NCBI GenBank assembly: GCA_005503055.1
Contig: SCOX01000003.1
Coordinates: forward strand, 62,001 to 126,000
Direction of reading: 5' to 3'
From: Lysobacteraceae bacterium P
GTDB taxonomy: Bacteria; Pseudomonadota; Gammaproteobacteria; Xanthomonadales; Xanthomonadaceae
Length of the DNA stretch: 64,000 nucleotides
Under the pieces are notes generated by a model that made no database searches, was not told where the DNA came from, and saw only the letters and a program-made list of their open reading frames with translations. Of the stretch, positions 54,083 to 64,000 are shown one piece after another (within the stretch, counting starts at the first letter, position 1; every line of letters begins with the position of its first letter). A program made the translations under genes and the position numbers.

Positions 54083-54859
54083 ATGGATCCGAAGCGTTGG
54101 CGTCTGGACGGCCAACTGGCCCTGGTCACCGGCGGCAGCGCCGGCATCGGCCGCGCGGTGGCGCGCGAATTGCTCGGTTTCGGCGCCGACGTGCTGCTGG
54201 CCGCGCGCGATGTCGCCGGGCTCGACGCGGTGCGCGCCGAGTTGTTGGAGGACTTCCCCGACCGCGAAGTGCAGGCGTTCGTCGCCGACGTCGCCGACGA
54301 GGAGCAGCGTCGCGAGCTGCTCGACTGGGTGGAGGATTTCGGCGAAGGCCTGCACCTCCTGGTGAACAACGCCGGCGGCAACCTCACCAAGGCCACCACC
54401 GACTACACCGAAGACGAATGGCGCCAGGTGTTCGAAGTGAACCTGTTTTCCGCCTTCGAACTTTCGCGTTACGCCTATCCGCTGCTCACGCGGCACGCGG
54501 CCTCGTGCATCGTCAACGTCGGCAGCGTCTCCGGCGTCACGCACGTGCGCACGGGCGCGCCGTACGGCATGAGCAAGGCCGCCATGCACCAGATGACGCG
54601 CAACCTCGCCGTGGAGTGGGCCGAGGATGGCGTGCGCGTGAACGCGGTCGCGCCGTGGTACGTGCGCACCCGGCGTACGTCCGACAAGCTCGCCGATCCG
54701 GACTATCTGGACGAAGTGCTGTTGCGCACGCCGCTGGGTCGCATCGGCGAGCCGGAGGAAGTGGCGGCGGCGGTGGCGTTCCTGTGCTTGCCTGCTTCGG
54801 GCTACATCACCGGCGAATGCATCGCGGTGGACGGCGGCTTTCTGCGCTACGGCTTCTGA
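54083..54859 (+). CDS. SDR family oxidoreductase (tropinone-reductase-like)
   Basis: This 258-residue classical short-chain dehydrogenase has TGGSAGIG (about residues 16-23), LLVNNAGG, the catalytic Ser (VGSVSG) and Tyr-x-x-x-Lys (YGMSK), and the C-terminal [14 protein letters not shown]. It probably uses NADPH, judging from the Arg in AARD after the second strand. It is closest in appearance to tropinone reductase I/II-like SDRs; the substrate is unknown. GGAGACGGCG lies ahead of the ATG. Confidence 0.9.
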   Translation: MDPKRWRLDGQLALVTGGSAGIGRAVARELLGFGADVLLAARDVAGLDAVRAELLEDFPDREVQAFVADVADEEQRRELLDWVEDFGEGLHLLVNNAGGNLTKATTDYTEDEWRQVFEVNLFSAFELSRYAYPLLTRHAASCIVNVGSVSGVTHVRTGAPYGMSKAAMHQMTRNLAVEWAEDGVRVNAVAPWYVRTRRTSDKLADPDYLDEVLLRTPLGRIGEPEEVAAAVAFLCLPASGYITGECIAVDGGFLRYGF

Positions 54860-55080
54860 ACGCGCATAAAGAAGGCCGCCGGGCGGTGCTGAATCGCCTG
54901 GCGGCCCGATGGCAGGCATAACGCCTGTCTTCTACCTATTGAGGAACATGAACTCTCGTTCGTGGGTACTCCTCTCTAGGCACTCGCAGACTAGCGCGCG
55001 TCGAGGAACAAACAGGTGAAGAGATCGCGCCGCGCGCGTGACTTGCGCATAACACGCGCAGGCTTCAGCGTTGGCGCGCT

Positions 55081-57051
55081 CTAGCGCGGCCCTGCGAACG
55101 GGCGGTCTTCCGGCACCGGCAGGTCGAGCACCGGGATCTCGATGAAACTCACCGCATCGCCGCCGTGGAAGATGCGGTTGAGCGCCTTCGACGGAATCGA
55201 TTCGTCGTAGTTGCGCCCGCCCGTGCCCAGGTTGCGCTCCAGGCGCGGAAAACTACTGCTGCTGATGTCCAGCCGGATGCGATGCCCGCGCGGTACCAGG
55301 TAGGCGATGGAGCGCATCGGCACGTCGAGCACGTAGCGCGCGCCGGCCGTCATCAGGCTGGGGCGATCCACGCCGTCGCGATAACGCGTGCGCAGTGCGC
55401 CTTCCTGGATGTTGGTGGCGCGGCCGTCGGGCCACACGTGCACCAGACGCGCGATGAAGTCGGTGTCCGGCGCGGTCGACGACACCACCAATTGCGCGCG
55501 CAGCTCGCCGACGATGCGCAGCGGTTCGCGCAGCGGCGCGGAGGTGTAGACGAGCACGTCCTGGCGTGTCTCCACGTCGCGCTGGTCGGCCGGACCGGAG
55601 ACCTGCTTCGGATCGCCCGTGCAGCACAGCGGGCCGCCGCGCGAAGGCACGGGATGGGCAGGGTCGTGGATGTAGTCGTCCGAACGCGTCTCGCGCGTGG
55701 CTTCCAGCGCGAGCACGCCGTCGCCGCCGCGGCCGTTGGCGTGGCCGCCGCTGGAGAGGTACCACGACTGCGGCCGCGCTTCAGCCGGCGGCCACGTCGT
55801 CGAGCTGAGCCAGCGCTGCTCGTTGAGCACGAAGAACTGATACGGCGGCAACGCCTTCAGTCCATCGCCGCGACCGCGCAGCCAGTGATCGAACCAGGCC
55901 AGGTACCACTCGCGGTACGGCTTGTCCGCATTGCGTACGGGCAATTCTCCGAAGCGGCCCATGCCGACGACGACTTCCTGCTCGCAATGATTGCCCGGTG
56001 CGATAACGACGTGCTGCATGCGCCCGGCGTCGGGCGAATGGCGTCGCACCGACTCGGCCAGGGTCAGCGTGCCGGCGAGGCTGGGATCGCCCCAGGTGTC
56101 GATCACCAGCGCCGGCGTGCGCGGGCGATCGTCGCTGGAGACATAGTCCAGCTGCTTCCAGCGCGCATCGCCCAACGGCGTTTGCAGGAAATCCTCGTAG
56201 GCGTTGGCACCCGGGCGCACGTGGCGCACCACGTCCAGGATCGGGAGCGTGGGCAGGGCGGAGGCCATGTCGAGTCGCTCCGGCCAGGGACCGTGGTAGG
56301 ACTTCATGCCGTGCTTGGCGAACCAGCCGGCTGCGCCGGCGAGCTGGAACACGCCGCCTTCGAATGCGCCGAAGTACCCGGCGTGGCCGTCCACATCGCC
56401 GGCCGCACCGCCGGCAGCGATGGGAATCATCGCCGCGTGCGCGGGGTGGTTCGCGCGTGCCAACGCGTATTGCAGCTCGCCCAGCGCGGAGCACCCGATC
56501 GTGCCGACCTTTCCATTCGACCAGGGCTGGCGGGTGATCCAGTCGAGCGTGGCGACGCCGTCGCCGGTGGCATGGCGCCACGGAATGAAATCGTCGCCCT
56601 GCGATTCGAACTTGCCGCGCACGTCCTGCACCAGCACGGCGTATCCGTGTCGGGCGAAGAACATGCCTTCGCCCAGTGCTTCGCCGTAGCGGCGGCGGTC
56701 GTAGGGCAGGCGTACGTAGACGGTGGGCAGTGGCCCGTCCATGTTCCGCGGGCGATACAGCGTGGCGGCGAGGTGGACCCCGTCGGGCATGGCGATGCGC
56801 ACGTCGTCGTCGATGCTCACGCCGAACACAAGTGCGCGCACCGGTTGCTGCCAGTGCGCGGGAATCCGCTCGCGCAGCGCGAACAACGCCGCAGCGGCAA
56901 GCAGCAGCGCTGCCAGCCCCAGGGCCAGCAACGTCCACCAGCCGAGCGCGGGACGCACTGCGGACAAGTCCATCTCCAAGAATCGATCCCTTGCGCTCGT
57001 GGCGACCGCCGCGCGGCCGTCCGCACGGACTCGGCGATGCCGCTCCGCCAT
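55081..57051 (-). CDS. Membrane-anchored CocE/NonD family alpha/beta hydrolase
   Basis: This protein of up to 656 residues has an N-terminal membrane helix (GWWTLLALGLAALLLAAAAL). The hydrolase domain carries LPYDRRRYGE, VLVQDVRGKFESQG and the nucleophile motif GTIGCSALGELQ, and a C-terminal jelly-roll domain (X-Pro dipeptidyl-peptidase type) ends with YLVPRGHRIRLDISSSSFPRLERN. Relatives hydrolyse esters (cocaine esterase, glutaryl-7-ACA acylase) or X-Pro peptides. A -10-like TACGTT seven bases before the ATG at 57051 favours this start; an internal ATG at 56973 is the alternative. Confidence 0.88.
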   Translation of the reverse strand: MAERHRRVRADGRAAVATSARDRFLEMDLSAVRPALGWWTLLALGLAALLLAAAALFALRERIPAHWQQPVRALVFGVSIDDDVRIAMPDGVHLAATLYRPRNMDGPLPTVYVRLPYDRRRYGEALGEGMFFARHGYAVLVQDVRGKFESQGDDFIPWRHATGDGVATLDWITRQPWSNGKVGTIGCSALGELQYALARANHPAHAAMIPIAAGGAAGDVDGHAGYFGAFEGGVFQLAGAAGWFAKHGMKSYHGPWPERLDMASALPTLPILDVVRHVRPGANAYEDFLQTPLGDARWKQLDYVSSDDRPRTPALVIDTWGDPSLAGTLTLAESVRRHSPDAGRMQHVVIAPGNHCEQEVVVGMGRFGELPVRNADKPYREWYLAWFDHWLRGRGDGLKALPPYQFFVLNEQRWLSSTTWPPAEARPQSWYLSSGGHANGRGGDGVLALEATRETRSDDYIHDPAHPVPSRGGPLCCTGDPKQVSGPADQRDVETRQDVLVYTSAPLREPLRIVGELRAQLVVSSTAPDTDFIARLVHVWPDGRATNIQEGALRTRYRDGVDRPSLMTAGARYVLDVPMRSIAYLVPRGHRIRLDISSSSFPRLERNLGTGGRNYDESIPSKALNRIFHGGDAVSFIEIPVLDLPVPEDRPFAGPR

Positions 57052-57058
57052 GAGGTCA

Positions 57059-57064
57059 AACGTA
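57059..57064 (-). promoter_or_regulatory. -10 box of the CocE-like gene, leaderless configuration
   Basis: TACGTT on the minus strand lies seven bases before the ATG at 57051. There is no ribosome binding site. Confidence 0.4.
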
Positions 57065-57099
57065 TCGCGATGGGGCCGGCGGCCAGCCGCCCGGCCACG

Positions 57100-57738
57100 T
57101 CAGGGCGTGCAGGTGCTGGTGGCGACGATGCGACGGACGCGTTCGCTCTCTGTCAGCAGGTTCGGAGCGCCGGAGGCGAAGGCAGCCGTGCTTTCGATGT
57201 CGCGAATGCGCTGGCCCCACGCCTCGCACAGCGCCACGTCGGCGACCGGTTGGCACTGGTCTTCCATCATCTGGCAGGCGGTGCCGCCGGCCATTGCGCC
57301 GGTGCCGTCCAGGCCGGTGACCTGCATGGGCGCGCAGCGCGCCGGCGGCCGGGCTTCTTCGGAGAGATAGCGCTCGCGATCCCAGGTGCGGCATTCGAAC
57401 AACGCCGGCGGCGGTTGCTTCGGCGTCTCGACGGGCGGCGGCGGTTGCGGCGGGGACGGCGCTTCGACGACCGGGGGCGGCGGCGCGGGCATCGGCATGA
57501 GCTGTGGTTCGGGCGTGGGCGCGGGCGCCGGTGCCGGCGGCGGCGGCGGCGGCGTCCCCATCACCTTCGTCTGTTGCCTGCTGCCCTTCGGGCACGGCGT
57601 GCCGTTCTGCAGCGACACCGCGCCGCTGGCGTCCGTGCAGCGATAGATCACGACTTCCGCGCGAACCTGCGGCGTCGCCATGGCGCACAGCCACAGCGCG
57701 CCGCTCATGGCCACGCACACCACGCGCGAACGACGCAT
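57100..57738 (-). CDS. DUF4124 exported protein with proline-rich linker (copy 2)
   Basis: This 212-residue protein has a signal peptide (about residues 1-28, ending QVRAE). The DUF4124 domain follows (VVIYRCTDASGAVSLQNGTPCPKGSRQQ), then a Pro/Ala-rich linker (about 65-115), then a Cys-containing C-terminal domain (FECRTWDRERYLSEE, RCAPMQ, CQMMEDQCQ, LCEAWG). Paired cysteines suggest disulfides in the periplasm. The ATG overlaps the stop of the upstream paralogue by one base. Confidence 0.8.
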   Translation of the reverse strand: MRRSRVVCVAMSGALWLCAMATPQVRAEVVIYRCTDASGAVSLQNGTPCPKGSRQQTKVMGTPPPPPPAPAPAPTPEPQLMPMPAPPPPVVEAPSPPQPPPPVETPKQPPPALFECRTWDRERYLSEEARPPARCAPMQVTGLDGTGAMAGGTACQMMEDQCQPVADVALCEAWGQRIRDIESTAAFASGAPNLLTESERVRRIVATSTCTP

Positions 57739-58499
57739 CAGGCGCCTCCGCAGTCGCTGGCCAGGCGTGCATCCAGGCCGCGCTGCTGCTGGTCGATCTG
57801 CTGGCGCTCGCTTTGCAGCGCGCTGTTGTAGCGGCGACTCAGTGTCCAGCGCTCGTCGCGCAGGCGCGCGCAGACTTCCTCCTGCGGCAGCGCATGGCAT
57901 TCGTCGTACACCCAGGTGCCGGTGCCGTACGCGGCGGCGTAGCCGGGCGGTGGCACCTCTCCGGGCGGACGCGGCGGCGGTCGGTCGCCGATACGCACGT
58001 CGAAGCGGCCGTCGCCTCCATTGAAGTCGCCGCTGACCGCAGCGCGGACGCCGCCGTCATGGAAGCCGCGCCGATACGGCAGCAGCGTCGGGTAGCCCAG
58101 CGTCCACAACGGGACCCAGCGCGGATTTCCAGCGCTGGTGTCGCTCAGGTAGCGATTGCCGTCGGGCGTGACGCAGTCGTACATCGGTCTCGCGGGCGCG
58201 ACCACGACGTAGCGCGTTGCCGGCGTCGCCGGTGCGGGCGATGGCGTTGGCGTAGCGGCGGCCTTGCGCACGGCGGGTGGCGCGTCCGTGGGGCGCAGCA
58301 TCTCCTGCGTCTGCTGCTTTTCGCCCTTCCGGCATGGCGTGTCGCGCAGGGTCAACCGACCGTCTGCATCGGTGCAGCGATAGATGGTGATGTCGGCGGC
58401 CTGCGCGCCGGAGGCCGCCATCAGGGACGGCGCGATCAGAGTCGGCGCGATCAGGAGCCGCAGGACGGTCGTCAGGGCGGTGAGGTGGGCGCGGGGCAT
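57738..58499 (-). CDS. DUF4124 exported protein (copy 1)
   Basis: This 253-residue protein opens with a signal peptide (LTALTTVLRLLIAPTLIAP to GAQAAD) and the DUF4124 domain (ITIYRCTDADGRLTLRDTPCRKGEKQQ). A Thr/Pro-rich linker and a second domain follow, with MYDCVTPDGNRYLSDTSAGN, YDECHALPQEEVCARLRDERW and SDCGGA. The domain pair parallels the next gene, so the two are probable duplicates that have diverged. The longer reading up to 58766 has no signal-peptide character. Function is unknown. Confidence 0.8.
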   Translation of the reverse strand: MPRAHLTALTTVLRLLIAPTLIAPSLMAASGAQAADITIYRCTDADGRLTLRDTPCRKGEKQQTQEMLRPTDAPPAVRKAAATPTPSPAPATPATRYVVVAPARPMYDCVTPDGNRYLSDTSAGNPRWVPLWTLGYPTLLPYRRGFHDGGVRAAVSGDFNGGDGRFDVRIGDRPPPRPPGEVPPPGYAAAYGTGTWVYDECHALPQEEVCARLRDERWTLSRRYNSALQSERQQIDQQQRGLDARLASDCGGA

Positions 58500-58560
58500 G
58501 CGCGCATCTTGCGCCGGGCCGGTGACCGACGGAAGCGCGGTGGGAGGCGCGCGGTTTCCC

Positions 58561-59124
58561 TCAGGCGCGAACCTGCGCGCCGGTGCGCGCGTCGCGAATC
58601 GCGGTGGGCGAGGCCAGGCCCCCGGTCTCGCCACTGACCACGCCATCGACCAGCGCCAGCACGCGCGGGTCCAGCGCCTCGCGCGTGAAGGCCGGCGGCT
58701 CGCCGGCGAGGTTGGCGCTGGTCGACACCAGCGGCCCGCCGAACGCCGCGCAGAGCGCGATGACATCCGGATGCGCGCTCACGCGCACGGCGACGTCGTC
58801 GTGCATGCCGGTGATCCAGCGCGGCACGCGCGGCGAGATGGGCACGATCCAGGTGTTCGGGCCCGGCCAACTGGCATGCACGCGATCGCGCTGCGCATCG
58901 CTGAGCGCGTCCCAGTCGAGCAGGCCATCGAACTGTTCGACGGCGCCGGCGATCAGGATCACGCCCTTGTCCACCGGGCGCTTCTTGATGGCGAGCAGGC
59001 GCAGCACCGCCGCTTTGTCGAACGGATCGCAGCCCAGTCCCCACACGGCTTCGGTGGGGTAGGCGATCACCCCGCCCGAGTGCAGGAAGTTGGCGGCGTC
59101 GGTGGGGAGGAGGGGGGCGTTCAT
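58561..59124 (-). CDS. tsaC: Threonylcarbamoyl-AMP synthase
   Basis: This 187-residue enzyme makes threonylcarbamoyl-AMP from threonine, bicarbonate and ATP for the t6A37 modification of ANN-decoding tRNAs. Motifs are GGVIAYPTEAVWGLGCDPFD, KKRPVDKGVILIAG, WPGPNTWIVP and PLVSTSANLAGEP. It is the short TsaC form (E. coli 190) without the Sua5 domain. A -10-like box six bases upstream suggests a leaderless message. Confidence 0.95.
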   Translation of the reverse strand: MNAPLLPTDAANFLHSGGVIAYPTEAVWGLGCDPFDKAAVLRLLAIKKRPVDKGVILIAGAVEQFDGLLDWDALSDAQRDRVHASWPGPNTWIVPISPRVPRWITGMHDDVAVRVSAHPDVIALCAAFGGPLVSTSANLAGEPPAFTREALDPRVLALVDGVVSGETGGLASPTAIRDARTGAQVRA

Positions 59125-59130
59125 GGCGCA

Positions 59131-59136
59131 AGGATA
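59131..59136 (-). promoter_or_regulatory. -10 box of tsaC, leaderless configuration
   Basis: TATCCT on the minus strand lies six bases before the tsaC ATG, with no ribosome binding site. Confidence 0.5.
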
Positions 59137-59247
59137 CGGCGCCGCCGGGCACGGCAAAGAAACGCGCCCCGTCGGTCTCCGCTGCGTCGGGTTGCCGGGC
59201 ACACATCCCGTGGGGCGCCTCGGCCCGCTCAACGCCCCGCAAGGACG

Positions 59248-60336
59248 TTATCGGCGCAACGCCGGGACCTGCCACCAAGTGACTGCCCGCCACGCCCATT
59301 CGAGCGGTCCCTGCCAGTACCGGCGCAGCCACAGGCGCGCGATGAGCGATTGACCGGCGACCAGGGCGGCGCACAGTGCCGCGAGCCGCCACCAGGCGGC
59401 GGTGGTCCCGGTATCGAGCCCAAGGGTGTGTTCGACGGTGCCGCCGCTGCGCGTGGGAAGCGCCCGCACGGCGACAAAGACAAGGGAGGCGCTAACGTAG
59501 GTGGTCAGCGCGGTACGACCGAGCGGAGCGAAGAACGCCGCGAGGGCGGGCCCGGCAGCGGTTGGTAGCAACGCGCACACGACGCATGCATAGGCGCCGG
59601 CGAGCAGGAGCCCTGCCAGGGTCGACGAAGTGGTGAATCCGGCCGAAGCGGGGTCCTGTGCCTGCCACCACAGCGCGGGCGCGGCGAGCCCGGCGCACAA
59701 GAGCGCGCCGATGACGCACGCACGGTGGCTGCTGGCGAACCGGGCCACCGCGCCGAGACGGGCGAGCGCCCAACCTGTCAGGAGCAGGGCGGGTATGAGG
59801 ACCACCCCGCCGCCCATCACGGTACCGATGACGACACCGATGGCGCCAAGGGCGGCAAGAGTGGCTTGAACCGCCCGCGTATCGGGCAAGAACGTGACAG
59901 GCAGCAGCAGGACGAGTCCGCAGATCGCATAAGGCAGCAGGGCCTCGCCCGGCTGTAGGAGCTGGTGACCCGCGCCAAGGGCGAGCAGGAACAGCAGTCG
60001 CCTGAGCATCGCGACCTTCGGTTTCGCCGCACGCCGCACCGCGGCATCCCATAGCAGACCGAAGCCGATGCCGAACAGCAGGCAGAAAACGGGAAAGAAG
60101 CGTTGTTGGACCGTCATGTCGAGCAGTTCGCGCACGGGGTTCGGCTGTCCGTCGACCATGCCTCCCGGGGTGTGCAGAAGTGCCGGCGCATTGACGAAGC
60201 AGATGCCAGCGACTGCAACGCCGCGCACGACGTCGAGGGCCAGGATGCGCGAGGCAGCGATGCGTGCAGGCGTCGTGGGCCCGTTGGAACGGAAGCCTCG
60301 GTGCGAAAGCTCAGGCAGTGGCGGATCTGCGCCCAT
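59248..60336 (-). CDS. DUF418 family membrane protein
   Basis: This 362-residue protein has about nine predicted helices. DUF418/HGSNAT-like features are ASRILALDVVRGVAVAGICFVNAPAL at the start (plus PVFCLLFGIGFGLLWD) and, at the C-terminus, PLGRTALTTYVSASLVFV with LWLRRYWQGPLEWAWRAVT. The terminal motif GPLEWxWR is the DUF418 signature. The function is not known; relatives include YeiB. The ATG at 60336 gives the most family-like length. Confidence 0.87.
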   Translation of the reverse strand: MGADPPLPELSHRGFRSNGPTTPARIAASRILALDVVRGVAVAGICFVNAPALLHTPGGMVDGQPNPVRELLDMTVQQRFFPVFCLLFGIGFGLLWDAAVRRAAKPKVAMLRRLLFLLALGAGHQLLQPGEALLPYAICGLVLLLPVTFLPDTRAVQATLAALGAIGVVIGTVMGGGVVLIPALLLTGWALARLGAVARFASSHRACVIGALLCAGLAAPALWWQAQDPASAGFTTSSTLAGLLLAGAYACVVCALLPTAAGPALAAFFAPLGRTALTTYVSASLVFVAVRALPTRSGGTVEHTLGLDTGTTAAWWRLAALCAALVAGQSLIARLWLRRYWQGPLEWAWRAVTWWQVPALRR

Positions 60337-60709
60337 CCGCCGATGGTGCCACGGCGCGTTCAGGCTTTCACCGAGCGGTTTTCCCTGTCCCCGGCACGTT
60401 CGCCGCAACCGTGATCGTCCTCCAACCCGGCCCGACCGGGCCGCGTCGAGGGCCGCAATCGTCGTCCTCATTGGCCTGGCCGCTTCCTACGCGGGTGGCG
60501 TAGTTCGCTCCATGGTGCTCGCCAGCGCGCAACCGATGCTGATGGTTATCGTGTCGTTAGTGCCGCGGGACATCGCAGGGCATGCACCTGGAACAACGGG
60601 TTGTCGCCCGGCCGACCCGGCAGTTTTCGTACCAGCACGGACAGCGCCCCCCACCTGTCGCAACAGGTGGGACCGCCACACGCCTGCGCGGGGTGAGGGT
60701 CAGCGAGCC
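60337..60709. other. Intergenic region between topA and the DUF418 gene
   Basis: These 373 bases contain no gene I can support. Near topA lies the hairpin at 60650-60671. CGGCCC-GACC-GGGCCG (about 60434-60449) is a second small stem. The stretch 60535-60565 is AT-richer and may hold the promoter of the DUF418 gene, but no clear boxes are seen. Confidence 0.5.
60650..60671 (-). terminator. Hairpin behind topA (weak T tract)
   Basis: CCCACCTGT (60650-60658), loop CGCA, ACAGGTGGG (60663-60671): a nine-base perfect stem 38 bases behind the topA stop. No T run follows on the minus strand, so it may work with Rho. Confidence 0.45.
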
Positions 60710-63193
<2,484 letters not shown>

Positions 63194-63335
63194 GGGGGCT
63201 CCGCAGGACCTGTCCCGGTGCTGCGATGGGGGCGGAAGGAAGGCGGGAGAAGACTACGCCCGCGGCCTGCGGCGCGGGCGTCGAGGGGCTTCTCATTATC
63301 TATTGAGGCCATGCGGCGGCCGCGGCTGTCAAGCG

Positions 63336-63354
63336 TGGCGGCGTGAAGCCGCCA
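63336..63354 (-). terminator. Hairpin behind the RDD gene
   Basis: TGGCGGC (63336-63342), loop GTGAA, GCCGCCA (63348-63354), lying 39 bases behind the RDD stop. No clear T run. A second stem GCCCGCG/CGCGGGC lies at about 63258-63279. Confidence 0.4.
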
Positions 63355-63392
63355 GGCTGCGGCTGGGGCGGCTGCCCCGTTCAGGTTGGAAT

Positions 63393-64000
63393 TCAGCCCG
63401 CGCCAGCGGCCCGGCGGACGTACTCCTGGTAGGCCGGAAGGGCGATCGCCGCGATGATGCCGACATAGGCCACCATGGCCAGCAGGCCCAGGATCAGCAC
63501 CACGATCGCGACCGCGCCCAGGCCGCGCTGCTGGCGATCGGCGCGGGCCGTGTAGGCCCAGCGGTCGACCACCAGCGTGCTGGCGACCATGTCGTGCAGG
63601 CCCCGCTTGCGCTCGGTGAAGGCGGCCATGATGTAGCCGACATAGAGCGTCAGGTAGCACAGCAGGTGGGAGGCCCAACGCCCGATCGCCTGACCCCGGC
63701 CGAGACGGTGGCCGGTGTTGTCGGTGACCTTGATGCCGACCGCCATCTTGCCCAGGGTGGCCTGCGTGGACGAGGACTCCATGCCGACGTAGTACACCCC
63801 GCTGATCAGCGGATAGGCCAGGTACAACGCGCCCATCAGCAGGGCCAGGGTGCCTGGCGATCCGGCACCGTTGCCGGTGAACAGCCCCGACAGGCCCACG
63901 CCGAAGACGAGCACGGCGACGATCATCACGACGTAGTACGCGACCGTGACCACCAGCGCGTCGATCATCAGTGCGGCCGTGCGTTTCCAGAAGCCGGCGT
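63393..64000 (-). CDS. RDD family membrane protein with pilin-like C-terminus (partial, 5' end outside window)
   Basis: The frame stays open to the window edge. The residues read there (AGFWKRTAALMIDALVV) match the usual RDD start pattern (GFWxRxxAxxIDxL), so the ATG at 63968 is internal and the true start lies beyond 64000. Membrane helices follow, with the RDD signature TLGKMAVGIKVTDNTGHRLGRGQAIGRW and GLHDMVASTLVV. The last helix reads GLLAMVAYVGIIAAIALPAYQEYVRR, very like the N-terminal helix of type IV pilins but at the C-terminus. RDD proteins are small membrane proteins, some of them Na+/H+ antiporters. Function here is unknown. Confidence 0.88.
   Translation of the reverse strand, partial: AGFWKRTAALMIDALVVTVAYYVVMIVAVLVFGVGLSGLFTGNGAGSPGTLALLMGALYLAYPLISGVYYVGMESSSTQATLGKMAVGIKVTDNTGHRLGRGQAIGRWASHLLCYLTLYVGYIMAAFTERKRGLHDMVASTLVVDRWAYTARADRQQRGLGAVAIVVLILGLLAMVAYVGIIAAIALPAYQEYVRRAAGAG

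Overview
The window is chromosomal DNA from a GC-rich gammaproteobacterium, most likely Lysobacter or a close relative in the Xanthomonadaceae. This rests on four things. Third codon positions are dominated by G and C. The gene orders (DUF2782 lipoprotein before polA, rhlB/trxA/rho, ftsEX near rpoH) fit the group. The space behind polA holds a C-rich-loop small RNA resembling Xanthomonas sX13. Many genes carry a TAnnnT box 6-7 bases before the start codon, which suggests leaderless mRNAs. I see no insertion sequence, prophage, CRISPR array, rRNA or tRNA, so this is core chromosome with a few unusual details.

Layout. 1-1.5 kb: start of a YfcG-like glutathione transferase, a 42-bp tandem repeat array, and a UPF0114 membrane protein. 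1.5-10 kb: a secreted HExxH protein, uvrD, an Ada-type methyltransferase lacking its AraC domain and coupled to a 2OG-Fe(II) oxygenase, a DUF2782 lipoprotein, and polA. 10-20 kb: the sX13-like RNA, a DUF421 protein, hemF, a DUF3300/DUF2950 envelope pair, a secreted DPP-IV-type peptidase, and the cyanide-insensitive-type bd oxidase cydAB. 20-31 kb: YcgL overlapping a giant membrane-anchored ankyrin protein, a Kef-type antiporter, a TonB-domain protein, and the rho, trxA, rhlB cluster.

31-36 kb: a tightly overlapping operon ftsE-ftsX-double receiver-ung, then rpoH. 36-44 kb: an MHS transporter coupled to an NDH-2-like flavoprotein, transaldolase, a NYN-LOTUS protein, and an exported-looking PCMT coupled to a membrane spermidine-synthase-like protein. 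44-48 kb: priA with a regulatory region holding a Clp/CRP-like site and a perfect inverted pair of DnaA boxes, then a membrane-tethered sigma-region-4-like protein with a DUF3106 partner. 48-64 kb: DUF4286 and DUF3667 proteins, a MATE pump, sppA, a small lipoprotein, an SDR, a CocE/NonD hydrolase, tandem DUF4124 proteins, tsaC, a DUF418 membrane protein, topA, and an RDD protein cut by the window end.

Functional threads. DNA replication and repair are heavily represented (uvrD, polA, ung, ada-like, priA, topA), and three of these genes (uvrD, polA, priA) look leaderless. Envelope biology is the second theme (ftsEX, sppA, peptidases, lipoproteins, cydAB, efflux). The items most worth a second look are the leaderless-promoter signature with its tiny upstream ORFs, the sX13-like RNA, the DnaA/Clp region at priA, and the 42-bp repeat array.
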